Assembly (NCBI GenBank): GCA_017962375.1
Contig: JAGCVJ010000010.1
Location: 186,001-250,000, forward strand
Direction: 5' to 3'
Source of the DNA: Bacteroidales bacterium
Lineage (GTDB): Bacteria > Bacteroidota > Bacteroidia > Bacteroidales > UBA932
Length of the DNA stretch: 64,000 bases
The first letter of the stretch is position 1. Every line of letters begins with the position of its first letter. This document shows, in pieces, positions 27,133 through 33,594 of the stretch. The notes below the pieces were generated by a model. The model was not told the origin of the DNA, did no database searches, and was given only the letters and a program-made list of their open reading frames with translations. The position numbers and the translations under genes were made by a program.

Positions 27133-27264
27133 TCAATCTCCTTTCTTGTGAATATGTGGTTTTAACGAAGGTGTATTGCCAGGAGTATTTTTATTGTCTC
27201 TTTGGCGTTTGTCCGGTTTCCCGGTAGATTTTGCGATCCTTTTTGGACCTGGTTTAATTCCCAT
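27133..27264 (-). CDS. Possible 43-residue basic protein downstream of higA
   Basis: ATG 27264 on the minus strand opens a 43-codon frame: MGIKPGPKRIAKSTGKPDKR, then QRDNKNTPGNTPSLKPHIHK. The product is rich in Lys, Pro, Asn and Gly and is strongly basic. It lies 41 bases after the higA stop on the same strand and before the shared terminator, so it may be the third gene of the toxin-antitoxin transcript. I know no family. The low-complexity, short frame keeps confidence modest. Confidence 0.4.
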   Translation of the reverse strand: MGIKPGPKRIAKSTGKPDKRQRDNKNTPGNTPSLKPHIHKKGD

Positions 27265-27305
27265 AATTTAAAGTTTAAAAGTTTAACAATACAGTAGTTT
27301 TTATC

Positions 27306-28400
27306 TTAACATATCTCTACGTGCTTATTAAATTCTTGCCCTTCCCAATATTTAATTATTTTCAAGTGCTTCAGACGTCCAACAAGTATTGCAGGGTGTG
27401 TATGGTATTTTTTTGCAGATTCTATTATGACTTCTTTGGGGAAGAATTTGTTTTTTAGGAATTCCCTTTCATCAGATTTAGAAAGGAGTATGTTAGAGGC
27501 AAAAGAATCTGCTTCTTGCTCCTTTATTTGGTCTTGTCCATAAATACCAGCATCTTCTAAGAATATTTCTTTTTTGCCATGAAGAAGTATATGTCCAATC
27601 TCATGGAAAAAGTTAAACCATAGATTATCATATCCTTTATAACGTCCAGAGAGTTGTATAATAGGTGTATCTTTAATCCATCTAGTTGCTCCATTAATTG
27701 GTGCTTTAGATAGGTTTGGGGTGGCTATAAGAACCATACCACAGGCGCTGCAAAGTTCCCTAAGCTCAGAGAAGAAGTCTTTTTTATCGTCAACCATGAT
27801 TTGTTTCATATCCGAAAGGGTGGCTTTAAGCTTCTTCTCATTATAAGATGATTTTAAAAAAGCTGTTTTAGCTTGAAGTTCCCCTTGTCTAAGCCATGCA
27901 GACATTGAATGAGGGTCTTTTGTAGAGGATAAAGAAATCCTAAAGGATACCCTCAATTGCTGGTTCAAGTAATAGTCAGCCCAGGCTTTCTCAGTACTTA
28001 CACCAAAAAACTCAAAAAGATGTCTAACTCTTTCTTCTGGGGTCTTAGCAGATGGAATCCACTTGCGTTTAACCATTTCCGCATATGGAAATTGTCTCAT
28101 CCATTCTATTGAAGCCTTGGCATCTTCTTCTTTTTTCTTCCTAACCTTATACTCATCGTATAGTTGTTGCTTTTTAAGCCAGAAAGAGGCCGGAATTTTG
28201 GTAACAGATTCAAAAGAAACGGCCATCTCTGTTGTAATAGAACTGCTACCATTAATGATGGCAAAAATCGTTTTATCGGGTTTAGAAACCCGTAACGCAA
28301 ATTCCTTGATACTCATTTCCATCTCTTTAAGTTTTTCTAAAAGAGTTACTCCGGGATGATAAATGGTTATAAGTTTAGATGCATTTAATTTGATACTCAT
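27306..28400 (-). CDS. higA: HigA-type antitoxin fused to ImmA/IrrE-like metallopeptidase
   Basis: The 364-residue protein starts with an XRE/HigA domain (HPGVTLLEKLKEMEMSIKEF, then SKPDKTIFAIINGSSSITTE and IPASFWLKKQQLYDE). The C-terminal half is an ImmA/IrrE-type domain with FHEIGHILLHG (zinc-site His near residues 266 and 270) and EADSFASNILLS, giving the third ligand region. Normal HigA is about 100 residues; the long form is widespread in Bacteroidota. It follows the toxin gene, which is the higBA order. ATG 28400 is used; an upstream in-frame start adds nine residues. It probably represses its own operon through the HTH. Confidence 0.9.
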   Translation of the reverse strand: MSIKLNASKLITIYHPGVTLLEKLKEMEMSIKEFALRVSKPDKTIFAIINGSSSITTEMAVSFESVTKIPASFWLKKQQLYDEYKVRKKKEEDAKASIEWMRQFPYAEMVKRKWIPSAKTPEERVRHLFEFFGVSTEKAWADYYLNQQLRVSFRISLSSTKDPHSMSAWLRQGELQAKTAFLKSSYNEKKLKATLSDMKQIMVDDKKDFFSELRELCSACGMVLIATPNLSKAPINGATRWIKDTPIIQLSGRYKGYDNLWFNFFHEIGHILLHGKKEIFLEDAGIYGQDQIKEQEADSFASNILLSKSDEREFLKNKFFPKEVIIESAKKYHTHPAILVGRLKHLKIIKYWEGQEFNKHVEIC

Positions 28401-28448
28401 AATACTTGCTCTATAACTCCACTTCAATAACTGAAATGGAGCATATTA

Positions 28449-28787
28449 CTATTTACTGTGATAATTTTCTATTTCTAATATTTCTACGCCTTTAATTTCA
28501 ATCCAAATATATTGTCCATCAGGATTTGTTGGGATAGGATCCTCGTGAGGTTCAAATATCAACCTATATGGCTGGTCTAAATCGCAAGCCCATTGTCCTT
28601 TTCTATTATGGGTTAATTCGTGGTAGTTGCCTGGTAAGTACCTTGTATCCTCTAGTGTTTCAGCTGCCAAAAGATTACCTATGTGTTGCAAGTATAATTT
28701 AGATCGTATTGGTCCTAGCTGTCTCACGCTAAATCTTTCATCCTCAGCATATTTTCTGAGTTTATTGTTTTTGTATGTAACATCCAT
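28449..28787 (-). CDS. higB: HigB-type toxin (RelE/ParE superfamily)
   Basis: The 112-residue protein matches the HigB/RelE plasmid-maintenance family. ARG-rich and aromatic blocks are FSVRQLGPIRSKLYLQHIGN, then LPGNYHELTHNRKGQWACDL and PYRLIFEPHEDP. The L-H-x-L-x-x-x-x-x-G-x-W-[AS]-x-x-[LV]-x-x-x-[YF]-R-[LI]-x-F layout is that of HigB-like mRNA interferases, though the N-terminal half is divergent. It precedes higA by 48 bases on the minus strand. AT-rich DNA around the pair suggests acquisition. Confidence 0.88.
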   Translation of the reverse strand: MDVTYKNNKLRKYAEDERFSVRQLGPIRSKLYLQHIGNLLAAETLEDTRYLPGNYHELTHNRKGQWACDLDQPYRLIFEPHEDPIPTNPDGQYIWIEIKGVEILEIENYHSK

Positions 28788-28829
28788 CTATCCAAAATTT
28801 AACCAACAGTTCCTGTTACTTATTTTATG

Positions 28830-28866
28830 CAAAGATAAAACAATTTTTAATAACACAAAATGTTAT
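28830..28866 (-). promoter_or_regulatory. higBA promoter with overlapping operator-like inverted repeat
   Basis: Read on the minus strand, TATCTTTG (28837-28830) matches the TAnnTTTG -7 element and TTTG (28859-28856) is the -33 element, with 18 bases between. ATAACA-CAAAA-TGTTAT at 28850-28866 (written on the plus strand) is a perfect 6-bp inverted repeat that covers the -33 element. This is where an HTH antitoxin would be expected to bind. Start of higB is 43 bases downstream of the -7 element. Confidence 0.6.
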
Positions 28867-28885
28867 AAATATTTTTTTTAAAAAA

Positions 28886-28914
28886 ATATGCCGGTTAATC
28901 ATTAACCGGCATAT
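28886..28914 (-). terminator. Terminator of the nucleoside-hydrolase-like gene
   Basis: ATATGCCGGTTAAT and ATTAACCGGCATAT form a perfect 14-bp palindrome around one base. On the minus strand the stem is followed by TTTTTT. It lies 29 bases past the stop of the gene at 28944 and just upstream of the higBA promoter, so it also insulates the toxin-antitoxin pair. Confidence 0.8.
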
Positions 28915-28943
28915 ATGACAGAGAAATATATTGGTAAATCTTG

Positions 28944-30353
28944 TTAATGCTGGATTGCCATCAGGCGTATGTACTTGAGTACCAGGTCGCACCAGACAGG
29001 GTCGCCGGGGTACTGGTAGCGGGCGTTGCCGTTGGGGTTGGGGGTGAAGATTGTTTCACCGTTAGGGGTGAGGGTCACAAAGCCGCGCTGGGAGAGCTTG
29101 TAGAGAGCGTCGCCCTCCACGGCGTTGATGACTGCCTGAGGGTCCCACATCTTCTGGCCGGTGTCGCAGTTCAGGTACTGGTAGGTCCACTTGATAGGGT
29201 GGAGGTCGGTCCAGCTCATATCGCTGATGACGGTTTCAGGACGGTAATCCAATGGGTCACCGACTTCGCCAGGGGAGAAGACGATGTCCACATCCTTTGG
29301 CCAGAGGGCGAAGAACTTGAGGGAGAAGTCTATGGCAGCCTTGAAGTTGTAGTCCGGCTCCACTGCATCGCCGAAGACTCCGCCCATGGCGTAGATGGCA
29401 TTGACTTTTTGTCTTACGAGTTCAACTCCGTTGAGTGGCGAGTATTCGTCCGGGCCCGACTCAAGAAGCCGTGCAAGGGAGGTTACGAAGCCTATGGAAG
29501 CGATGGTAACGGACTTGTCAGGAGACTCGGCCAGGAGCTTGCGGTAGAGCTTGTAGCCTTCCATGTAGGTGCCGCTGTCGCCAACGGTGCGCTTGAACAT
29601 CACTTCCGCATCTGTGGAGCGGGCATACGGGAGGTTGTGGTAGGAGATGAATACGTGCGGGTTAGGGATGCCGTTGGTTTCCAGGCCGATAGGAATATCT
29701 GGATAACCGTAGAAGTTGTTCATTATGTCTGCTATGTCTGCATTGGCCCGGCCCATGCGGTCTACTACTATGCCAATCAGATTGCAGCGCTTCATGTCCA
29801 TATAGCGGTAGAGCATCATAAGGGCAAACAGATCGTCGGTGGATGAGCCGAGGTCTGTGTCCAGTATAATGCGTATGTCTTTCTGCTCGTAGTTGGTCCA
29901 GAGGTTGATGCCCTTGGAGGCTATGTACACCGTGTGCTGGTCATTGTCTCTGGCAAACTGGACGGCGGCTGCCAGGCTGTCTTCCGGGAATATGCGGTTG
30001 GAGTCGAAGTAGTACTTTCCGTTCTCGGGGTTGTACCAGCCGCCTACTACGTTATTGTTTGCTCTGGCATGCTTTACCACGTTCGGGATGCTTTTCTTGT
30101 CAAAACTGTTCTGCGTGGCGACGTATGAGACCACGATGCCTTCGGTCGGCTGGCGCATTGTGCTGATATCCAGGGTGAAGCCATCGGGATACATCTGCCC
30201 CATAGCCCAGATAGCGTTGTAGAGTTCCTTGTCTGTGAGACGGTTTTGCGTATTGTTCTGCGTATTGTTCTGGGCGTTGTTCTGGGCTGAAATGCCTGCC
30301 GGCAAAATAGCCATAACTACAGCTGCGGCTATCGATAGGTAAAGTTTCTTCAT
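28944..30353 (-). CDS. Secreted nucleoside-hydrolase-like protein with extra N-terminal domain
   Basis: The 469-residue protein has a signal peptide (MKKLYLSIAAAVVMAILPAG, then ISAQ) and a short QNNAQNNTQNNTQN repeat. Residues about 40-155 form a separate domain with VVGGWYNPENGKYYFDS and SLAAAVQFARDNDQHTVYIA, a pattern I recall from other Bacteroidota secreted and phage-borne polyproteins but cannot name. Residues about 165-469 resemble inosine-uridine nucleoside hydrolases: IRIILDTDLGSSTDDLFALM keeps D-x-D and a shifted D-D for calcium, and VTIASIGFVTSLARLLES, then NAIYAMGGVFGDAVEPDYNF, are family blocks. The spacing in the calcium loop (DTDLGSSTDD against the usual DTDPGxDD) is unusual. 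Confidence 0.78.
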   Translation of the reverse strand: MKKLYLSIAAAVVMAILPAGISAQNNAQNNTQNNTQNRLTDKELYNAIWAMGQMYPDGFTLDISTMRQPTEGIVVSYVATQNSFDKKSIPNVVKHARANNNVVGGWYNPENGKYYFDSNRIFPEDSLAAAVQFARDNDQHTVYIASKGINLWTNYEQKDIRIILDTDLGSSTDDLFALMMLYRYMDMKRCNLIGIVVDRMGRANADIADIMNNFYGYPDIPIGLETNGIPNPHVFISYHNLPYARSTDAEVMFKRTVGDSGTYMEGYKLYRKLLAESPDKSVTIASIGFVTSLARLLESGPDEYSPLNGVELVRQKVNAIYAMGGVFGDAVEPDYNFKAAIDFSLKFFALWPKDVDIVFSPGEVGDPLDYRPETVISDMSWTDLHPIKWTYQYLNCDTGQKMWDPQAVINAVEGDALYKLSQRGFVTLTPNGETIFTPNPNGNARYQYPGDPVWCDLVLKYIRLMAIQH

Positions 30354-30372
30354 AAGTCGTCTTTTGTTTCAT

Positions 30373-30380
30373 CAAATTTA
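30373..30380 (-). promoter_or_regulatory. -7 element before the nucleoside-hydrolase-like gene
   Basis: On the minus strand TAAATTTG (30380-30373) matches TAnnTTTG and lies 19 bases before the ATG at 30353. No clear -33 element is seen. The 117-bp inverted-repeat element begins 29 bases further upstream. Confidence 0.5.
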
Positions 30381-30408
30381 CAAAAAAATCCATGATGGCG
30401 GTGCTTGC

Positions 30409-30525
30409 GGCGATGGTGTCTTGTAACTGACTGAATATCAGCGTGCCCGAAATATTACCCATGGTTTCCGAGGGGGTGATATTAGGGAGGCGTTGAGTAT
30501 CAGCTACTTACAAAGCACCATAGCC
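30409..30525. repeat. 117-bp inverted-repeat element, copy 1 (51-15-51)
   Basis: Left arm 30409-30459 and right arm 30475-30525 are imperfect complements of 51 bases around a 15-base loop. The ends are GGCGATGGTG and CACCATAGCC. The arm junctions are AATATTACC and GGTGATATTAGGG. Inside the left arm CTGAATATCAG is itself a small palindrome, so secondary hairpins can form. A second copy with the same arm and loop lengths is at 52763. The left arms of the two copies agree at 43 of 51 positions by my count. It lies between divergent genes. It resembles a MITE- or REPIN-type element; no transposase is near. Confidence 0.8.
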
Positions 30526-30561
30526 CCGGGCTCCTTCGGGGTTTCTTCGAAGGGGCCTTCT

Positions 30562-31866
30562 ATGGAAGAATTCGCGAGAAATGAGTATATTTGTTGGTTG
30601 TGTAATATGGGGAAGAAGCGCTATCCATATCAGTATGAGGAAGTGGTCAGCCAGCACGGCTATACGGAGCCGGGTTCGGACGGGAGCGCGCATCTGGATG
30701 TGGAGGGTCTGGAGAATGCGGATCTGAAGCGGCTTATGGTGGAGACTGGTGAGATGAAGGTGCCGCAGACGCTGGAGTGGATTGCGTTGCATCGGGGGGA
30801 ATTCGGCTCGGGATCAGTGGTTTACGAGGGGACGGACGGAGAGGAGGTTGCTGCGTTGTTCGGTAGTGGCAGTGGCAGTGGCGGAGACGGAGATGGTGCT
30901 GAGGAAGGAGAAGGGAATGGCAATAGAGGTGGAGCAGATGCGGGTTGCGGGAAGGTGTCGCTGATGGTGCTGACGGCGGGGCTGAATAGTGTGAAGGATC
31001 TGAATGTGCTGCTTAATAGAAGCAGTGAGGCGCTTGATTCTGGAGGGTATATTTGGGTGCATACCAATACATCGGGAATCAGAAAGGCAAGCATTTTCCG
31101 TGCAAATCCGCCGGTTATAAGGAATGTGATATACTTTTTCTGGTATCTGTGGTATAGGGTGATGCCGAAGCTGCGGCTGACCAGATGGATGTGCAGGCTG
31201 TGGGAGAAGATTAACGGGACAGTGAACAGGTGCTACCATAGAGTGGAGGTGCTGGGCAGGCTGTACAGGGCTGGATTTGAGGTGGTTGACGAGAGGTTCA
31301 GGAACGGGCACTTTTATGTGGTGGGCAAGAAGGTGAAGGATCCTATATGGGAGGACGAGCCTACGGGAAGTCCGATAATAAAGCTGCATAGAGTGGGGAA
31401 AGACGGAAAGCTGATACCGGTGTTTAAGTTCAGGACAATGCACTCGTACTCGGAGTATCTGCAGGGGTATGTGTACAAGTACAACAGCCTGGACAAAGAC
31501 GGGAAGTTTGCAAACGATTACAGGATAGCCGGATATGGGAAGGTGCTCAGGAACCTGTGGCTGGATGAGCTGCCGATGGTGATTAACCTTTTCCGCGGAG
31601 ACGTGAAACTGGTGGGAGTGAGGCCGATCTCAAGGCAGTTTTACAGCTTGTATTCGCCTGAGATGCAGCAGCTGAGGATAAAGGTGAAGCCGGGAATCTT
31701 TCCGCCGAGCTTGAGCGAGAAGAAACGTCCGGAGGGTATAATTGAGGTGCAGGAAGGCGAGAAAAGATACATAGAGGCCTATATGCAGCATCCGTTCAAG
31801 ACGGACTGGAGAGTGTTCTGGACGTCGGTGGGGCATATTGTGTTCAAGGGGGAAAGAAGTAAATAG
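30562..31866 (+). CDS. Unusual bacterial sugar transferase with methyltransferase-like N-terminal domain
   Basis: The 434-residue protein ends with a PF02397-like sugar-transferase domain (about 255-434): LHRVGKDGKLIPVFKFRTMH, then NLWLDELPMVINLFRGDVKL and VGVRPISRQFYSLYSPEM, then KVKPGIFPPSLSEKKRP. The normal membrane hairpin before KLHRVGKDGK is missing, and the usual KPGITGWAQVNGR reads KPGIFPPSLSEKKR. The N-terminal part contains GKVSLMVLTAGLNSVKDLNV, RSSEALDSGGYIWVHTNTSG and RAGFEVVDERFRNGHFYVV, like the second half of a class I methyltransferase, after a Gly/Ser/Glu low-complexity linker. ATG 30562 is preferred to a TTG at 30493 inside the repeat; ATG 30607, behind an internal TATATTTG at 30586, is another option. 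It may initiate the second glycan. Confidence 0.78.
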   Translation: MEEFARNEYICWLCNMGKKRYPYQYEEVVSQHGYTEPGSDGSAHLDVEGLENADLKRLMVETGEMKVPQTLEWIALHRGEFGSGSVVYEGTDGEEVAALFGSGSGSGGDGDGAEEGEGNGNRGGADAGCGKVSLMVLTAGLNSVKDLNVLLNRSSEALDSGGYIWVHTNTSGIRKASIFRANPPVIRNVIYFFWYLWYRVMPKLRLTRWMCRLWEKINGTVNRCYHRVEVLGRLYRAGFEVVDERFRNGHFYVVGKKVKDPIWEDEPTGSPIIKLHRVGKDGKLIPVFKFRTMHSYSEYLQGYVYKYNSLDKDGKFANDYRIAGYGKVLRNLWLDELPMVINLFRGDVKLVGVRPISRQFYSLYSPEMQQLRIKVKPGIFPPSLSEKKRPEGIIEVQEGEKRYIEAYMQHPFKTDWRVFWTSVGHIVFKGERSK

Positions 31867-31905
31867 GAAGGATATGTGGCTTAAGGCCGAATATTTTGGA
31901 ATACT

Positions 31906-32862
31906 ATGAAAATTATTAGAATAAAAGATTTAGCAGCATTTCTGGGAGCGGAAGTTCACGGAAATTCTGAACTGGAGATTACCGGGTTTTCAAAACTGGA
32001 TTCTGTCAGGCCGGGGACGGTGGTGTTTGCCAAGAAGTTCAAGGAGGAGTTTGTGGGACTGCTTAATGTTTGTCCGGATATGCTGGCAATAGTAACTCCT
32101 GAGTATGATGTGAAGGTGGATTGCGGAAGATTGTTAAAGTGCTCGTACATAGTGTCTTCCAATCCTCGGTTGGACTTTATCCGGGTGCTGGCGGAGTTCT
32201 TTGATCCTGGCGTTGGGAATGTTAGCTGGCGGAGTAAGGGAGTAGGAGGTAGTTCTGGCGCTGGGAGAAGGTTCGTGCATCCGACGGCTGTGGTTGAAGA
32301 AGGGGCGGATGTTGCTCCGGATGCGGTCATTGGGCCTTTTTGTTATGTGTCCGCAGGGTCTGTAGTGGGGGCCAGGAGTGTGCTGCATTCGCATGTGACG
32401 GTTTATTCAAAGTCGGTGATCGGTGAGGACTGTGAGATCAAGTCCGGAGTTGTGATTGGGCAGAGCGGGTTCGGCTTTGAGAGAGACAGGAACGGGAAGC
32501 CGGTGAAGTTTCCGCATTTCGGGAAAGTGGTTATCGGGAACAATGTGTATGTGGGGGCAAATACGTGCATAGATCAGGGAACGCTGGGAGATACTGTTAT
32601 TGAGGATAATGCAAAGATTGATAACCTGTGCCACATAGCTCACAACTGCCATATCGGAAGAGGGGCGTTTGTGATAGCGGGTGCGGTGCTTGGCGGAGGA
32701 ACCCAGGTGGGTGAGAACTGCTGGCTGGCGCCGAATATATCCGTGAAGGAGCAGACGAGAATAGGTGACAAAGCGCTGATTGGGCTTGGAGCCGTGGTGC
32801 TCAGGCCGGTGGAGCCGGGGGCTGTGATGGTGGGGAATCCGGCTCGGAAACTTGTGAAATGA
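31906..32862 (+). CDS. LpxD-like N-acyltransferase
   Basis: The 318-residue protein has the LpxD layout: an N-terminal uridine-binding-like domain (LAAFLGAEVHGNSELEITGF, then KLDSVRPGTVVFAKKF) and a left-handed beta helix (VIGQSGFGFERD, IDQGTLGDTVIEDNAKIDNL, HIAHNCHIGRGAFVIAGAVL) with the catalytic His in CHIAHNCHIG. It ends AVMVGNPARKLVK without the long C-terminal helices of housekeeping LpxD (about 340-350 residues). In a glycan locus it may acylate a UDP-amino sugar rather than make lipid A. It lies 39 bases after the sugar transferase. Confidence 0.82.
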   Translation: MKIIRIKDLAAFLGAEVHGNSELEITGFSKLDSVRPGTVVFAKKFKEEFVGLLNVCPDMLAIVTPEYDVKVDCGRLLKCSYIVSSNPRLDFIRVLAEFFDPGVGNVSWRSKGVGGSSGAGRRFVHPTAVVEEGADVAPDAVIGPFCYVSAGSVVGARSVLHSHVTVYSKSVIGEDCEIKSGVVIGQSGFGFERDRNGKPVKFPHFGKVVIGNNVYVGANTCIDQGTLGDTVIEDNAKIDNLCHIAHNCHIGRGAFVIAGAVLGGGTQVGENCWLAPNISVKEQTRIGDKALIGLGAVVLRPVEPGAVMVGNPARKLVK

Positions 32863-32917
32863 GTGGATGAGAGTTTTGGTTTTTAGATATTTGAAGATTA
32901 TATAGTTTTTTGTAGAT

Positions 32918-33553
32918 ATGTTTGAAAGTTTTAAGAACATACTGGTGCTGGCTCCTCATACGGATGACGGAGAGCTGGGGCTGGGCGGAACCATCAGCCG
33001 TTTTATATCTGAGGGCAAGAAAGTTACATACGTGGCTTTTTCAACAGCGGAAGAGTCTGTGCCTGAGGGCTTTCCTAAGGACATACTGAAGACGGAGGTC
33101 AGGAATGCAACGGCAGCGCTGGGCGTTTTGCCGGAGAATCTGATCATCCACAGCTATCAGGTGCGCAAACTCAATTACGTAAGGCAGGAGATACTGGAAG
33201 ATCTGATAAAGCTCAAGAGGGCCAACAGCTTTGATCTGGTGTTTATCCCGAGTCTTCACGATATTCATCAGGATCACTCCACTATAGCCCAGGAAGGGCT
33301 GCGTGCGTTCAAGAATACCACTATTTTGGGTTATGAGCTGATATGGAATAACTTGCAGTTTAATACGCAGTGCTTTGTGAAGCTGGAGGAAAAGCATGTT
33401 GAGGCAAAGATTTCAGCCCTGAAGGAGTATCATTCCCAGGGAAAGAGAGATTACCTGTCAGATGATTTCATCAGGTCGCTGGCAAGGGCCAGAGGAGTGC
33501 AGGTGGGGTGCGAGTTCGCCGAGGCGTTTGAAGTTGTGAGGCTGTTCTTGTAA
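32918..33553 (+). CDS. PIG-L-family deacetylase
   Basis: The 211-residue protein carries the PIG-L metal site: LVLAPHTDDGELGLGGTISR, where the family has P-H-x-D-D, and FIPSLHDIHQDHSTIAQEGL with the second His block. Such enzymes remove acetyl groups from GlcNAc-containing substrates. Paired with the LpxD-like acyltransferase just upstream, it suggests deacetylation followed by a different N-acylation of an amino sugar, as in lipid A chemistry, but this is inference. Confidence 0.88.
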   Translation: MFESFKNILVLAPHTDDGELGLGGTISRFISEGKKVTYVAFSTAEESVPEGFPKDILKTEVRNATAALGVLPENLIIHSYQVRKLNYVRQEILEDLIKLKRANSFDLVFIPSLHDIHQDHSTIAQEGLRAFKNTTILGYELIWNNLQFNTQCFVKLEEKHVEAKISALKEYHSQGKRDYLSDDFIRSLARARGVQVGCEFAEAFEVVRLFL

Positions 33554-33594
33554 TGATGTTTTCGTTACTTTTTGCAGGTTTGGGCTTTTAGGGT

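Noticed and set aside
28941-29846. 301-codon plus-strand frame opposite the nucleoside-hydrolase-like gene
   Set aside because: The minus-strand gene has a signal peptide, recognisable motifs and both promoter and terminator; the plus-strand frame has low-quality composition and no motif.
30493-30561. TTG start of the sugar transferase inside the palindromic repeat
   Set aside because: The extension is made by the repeat arm and adjoining hairpin; ATG 30562 has a purine-rich site before it and begins the plausible protein.
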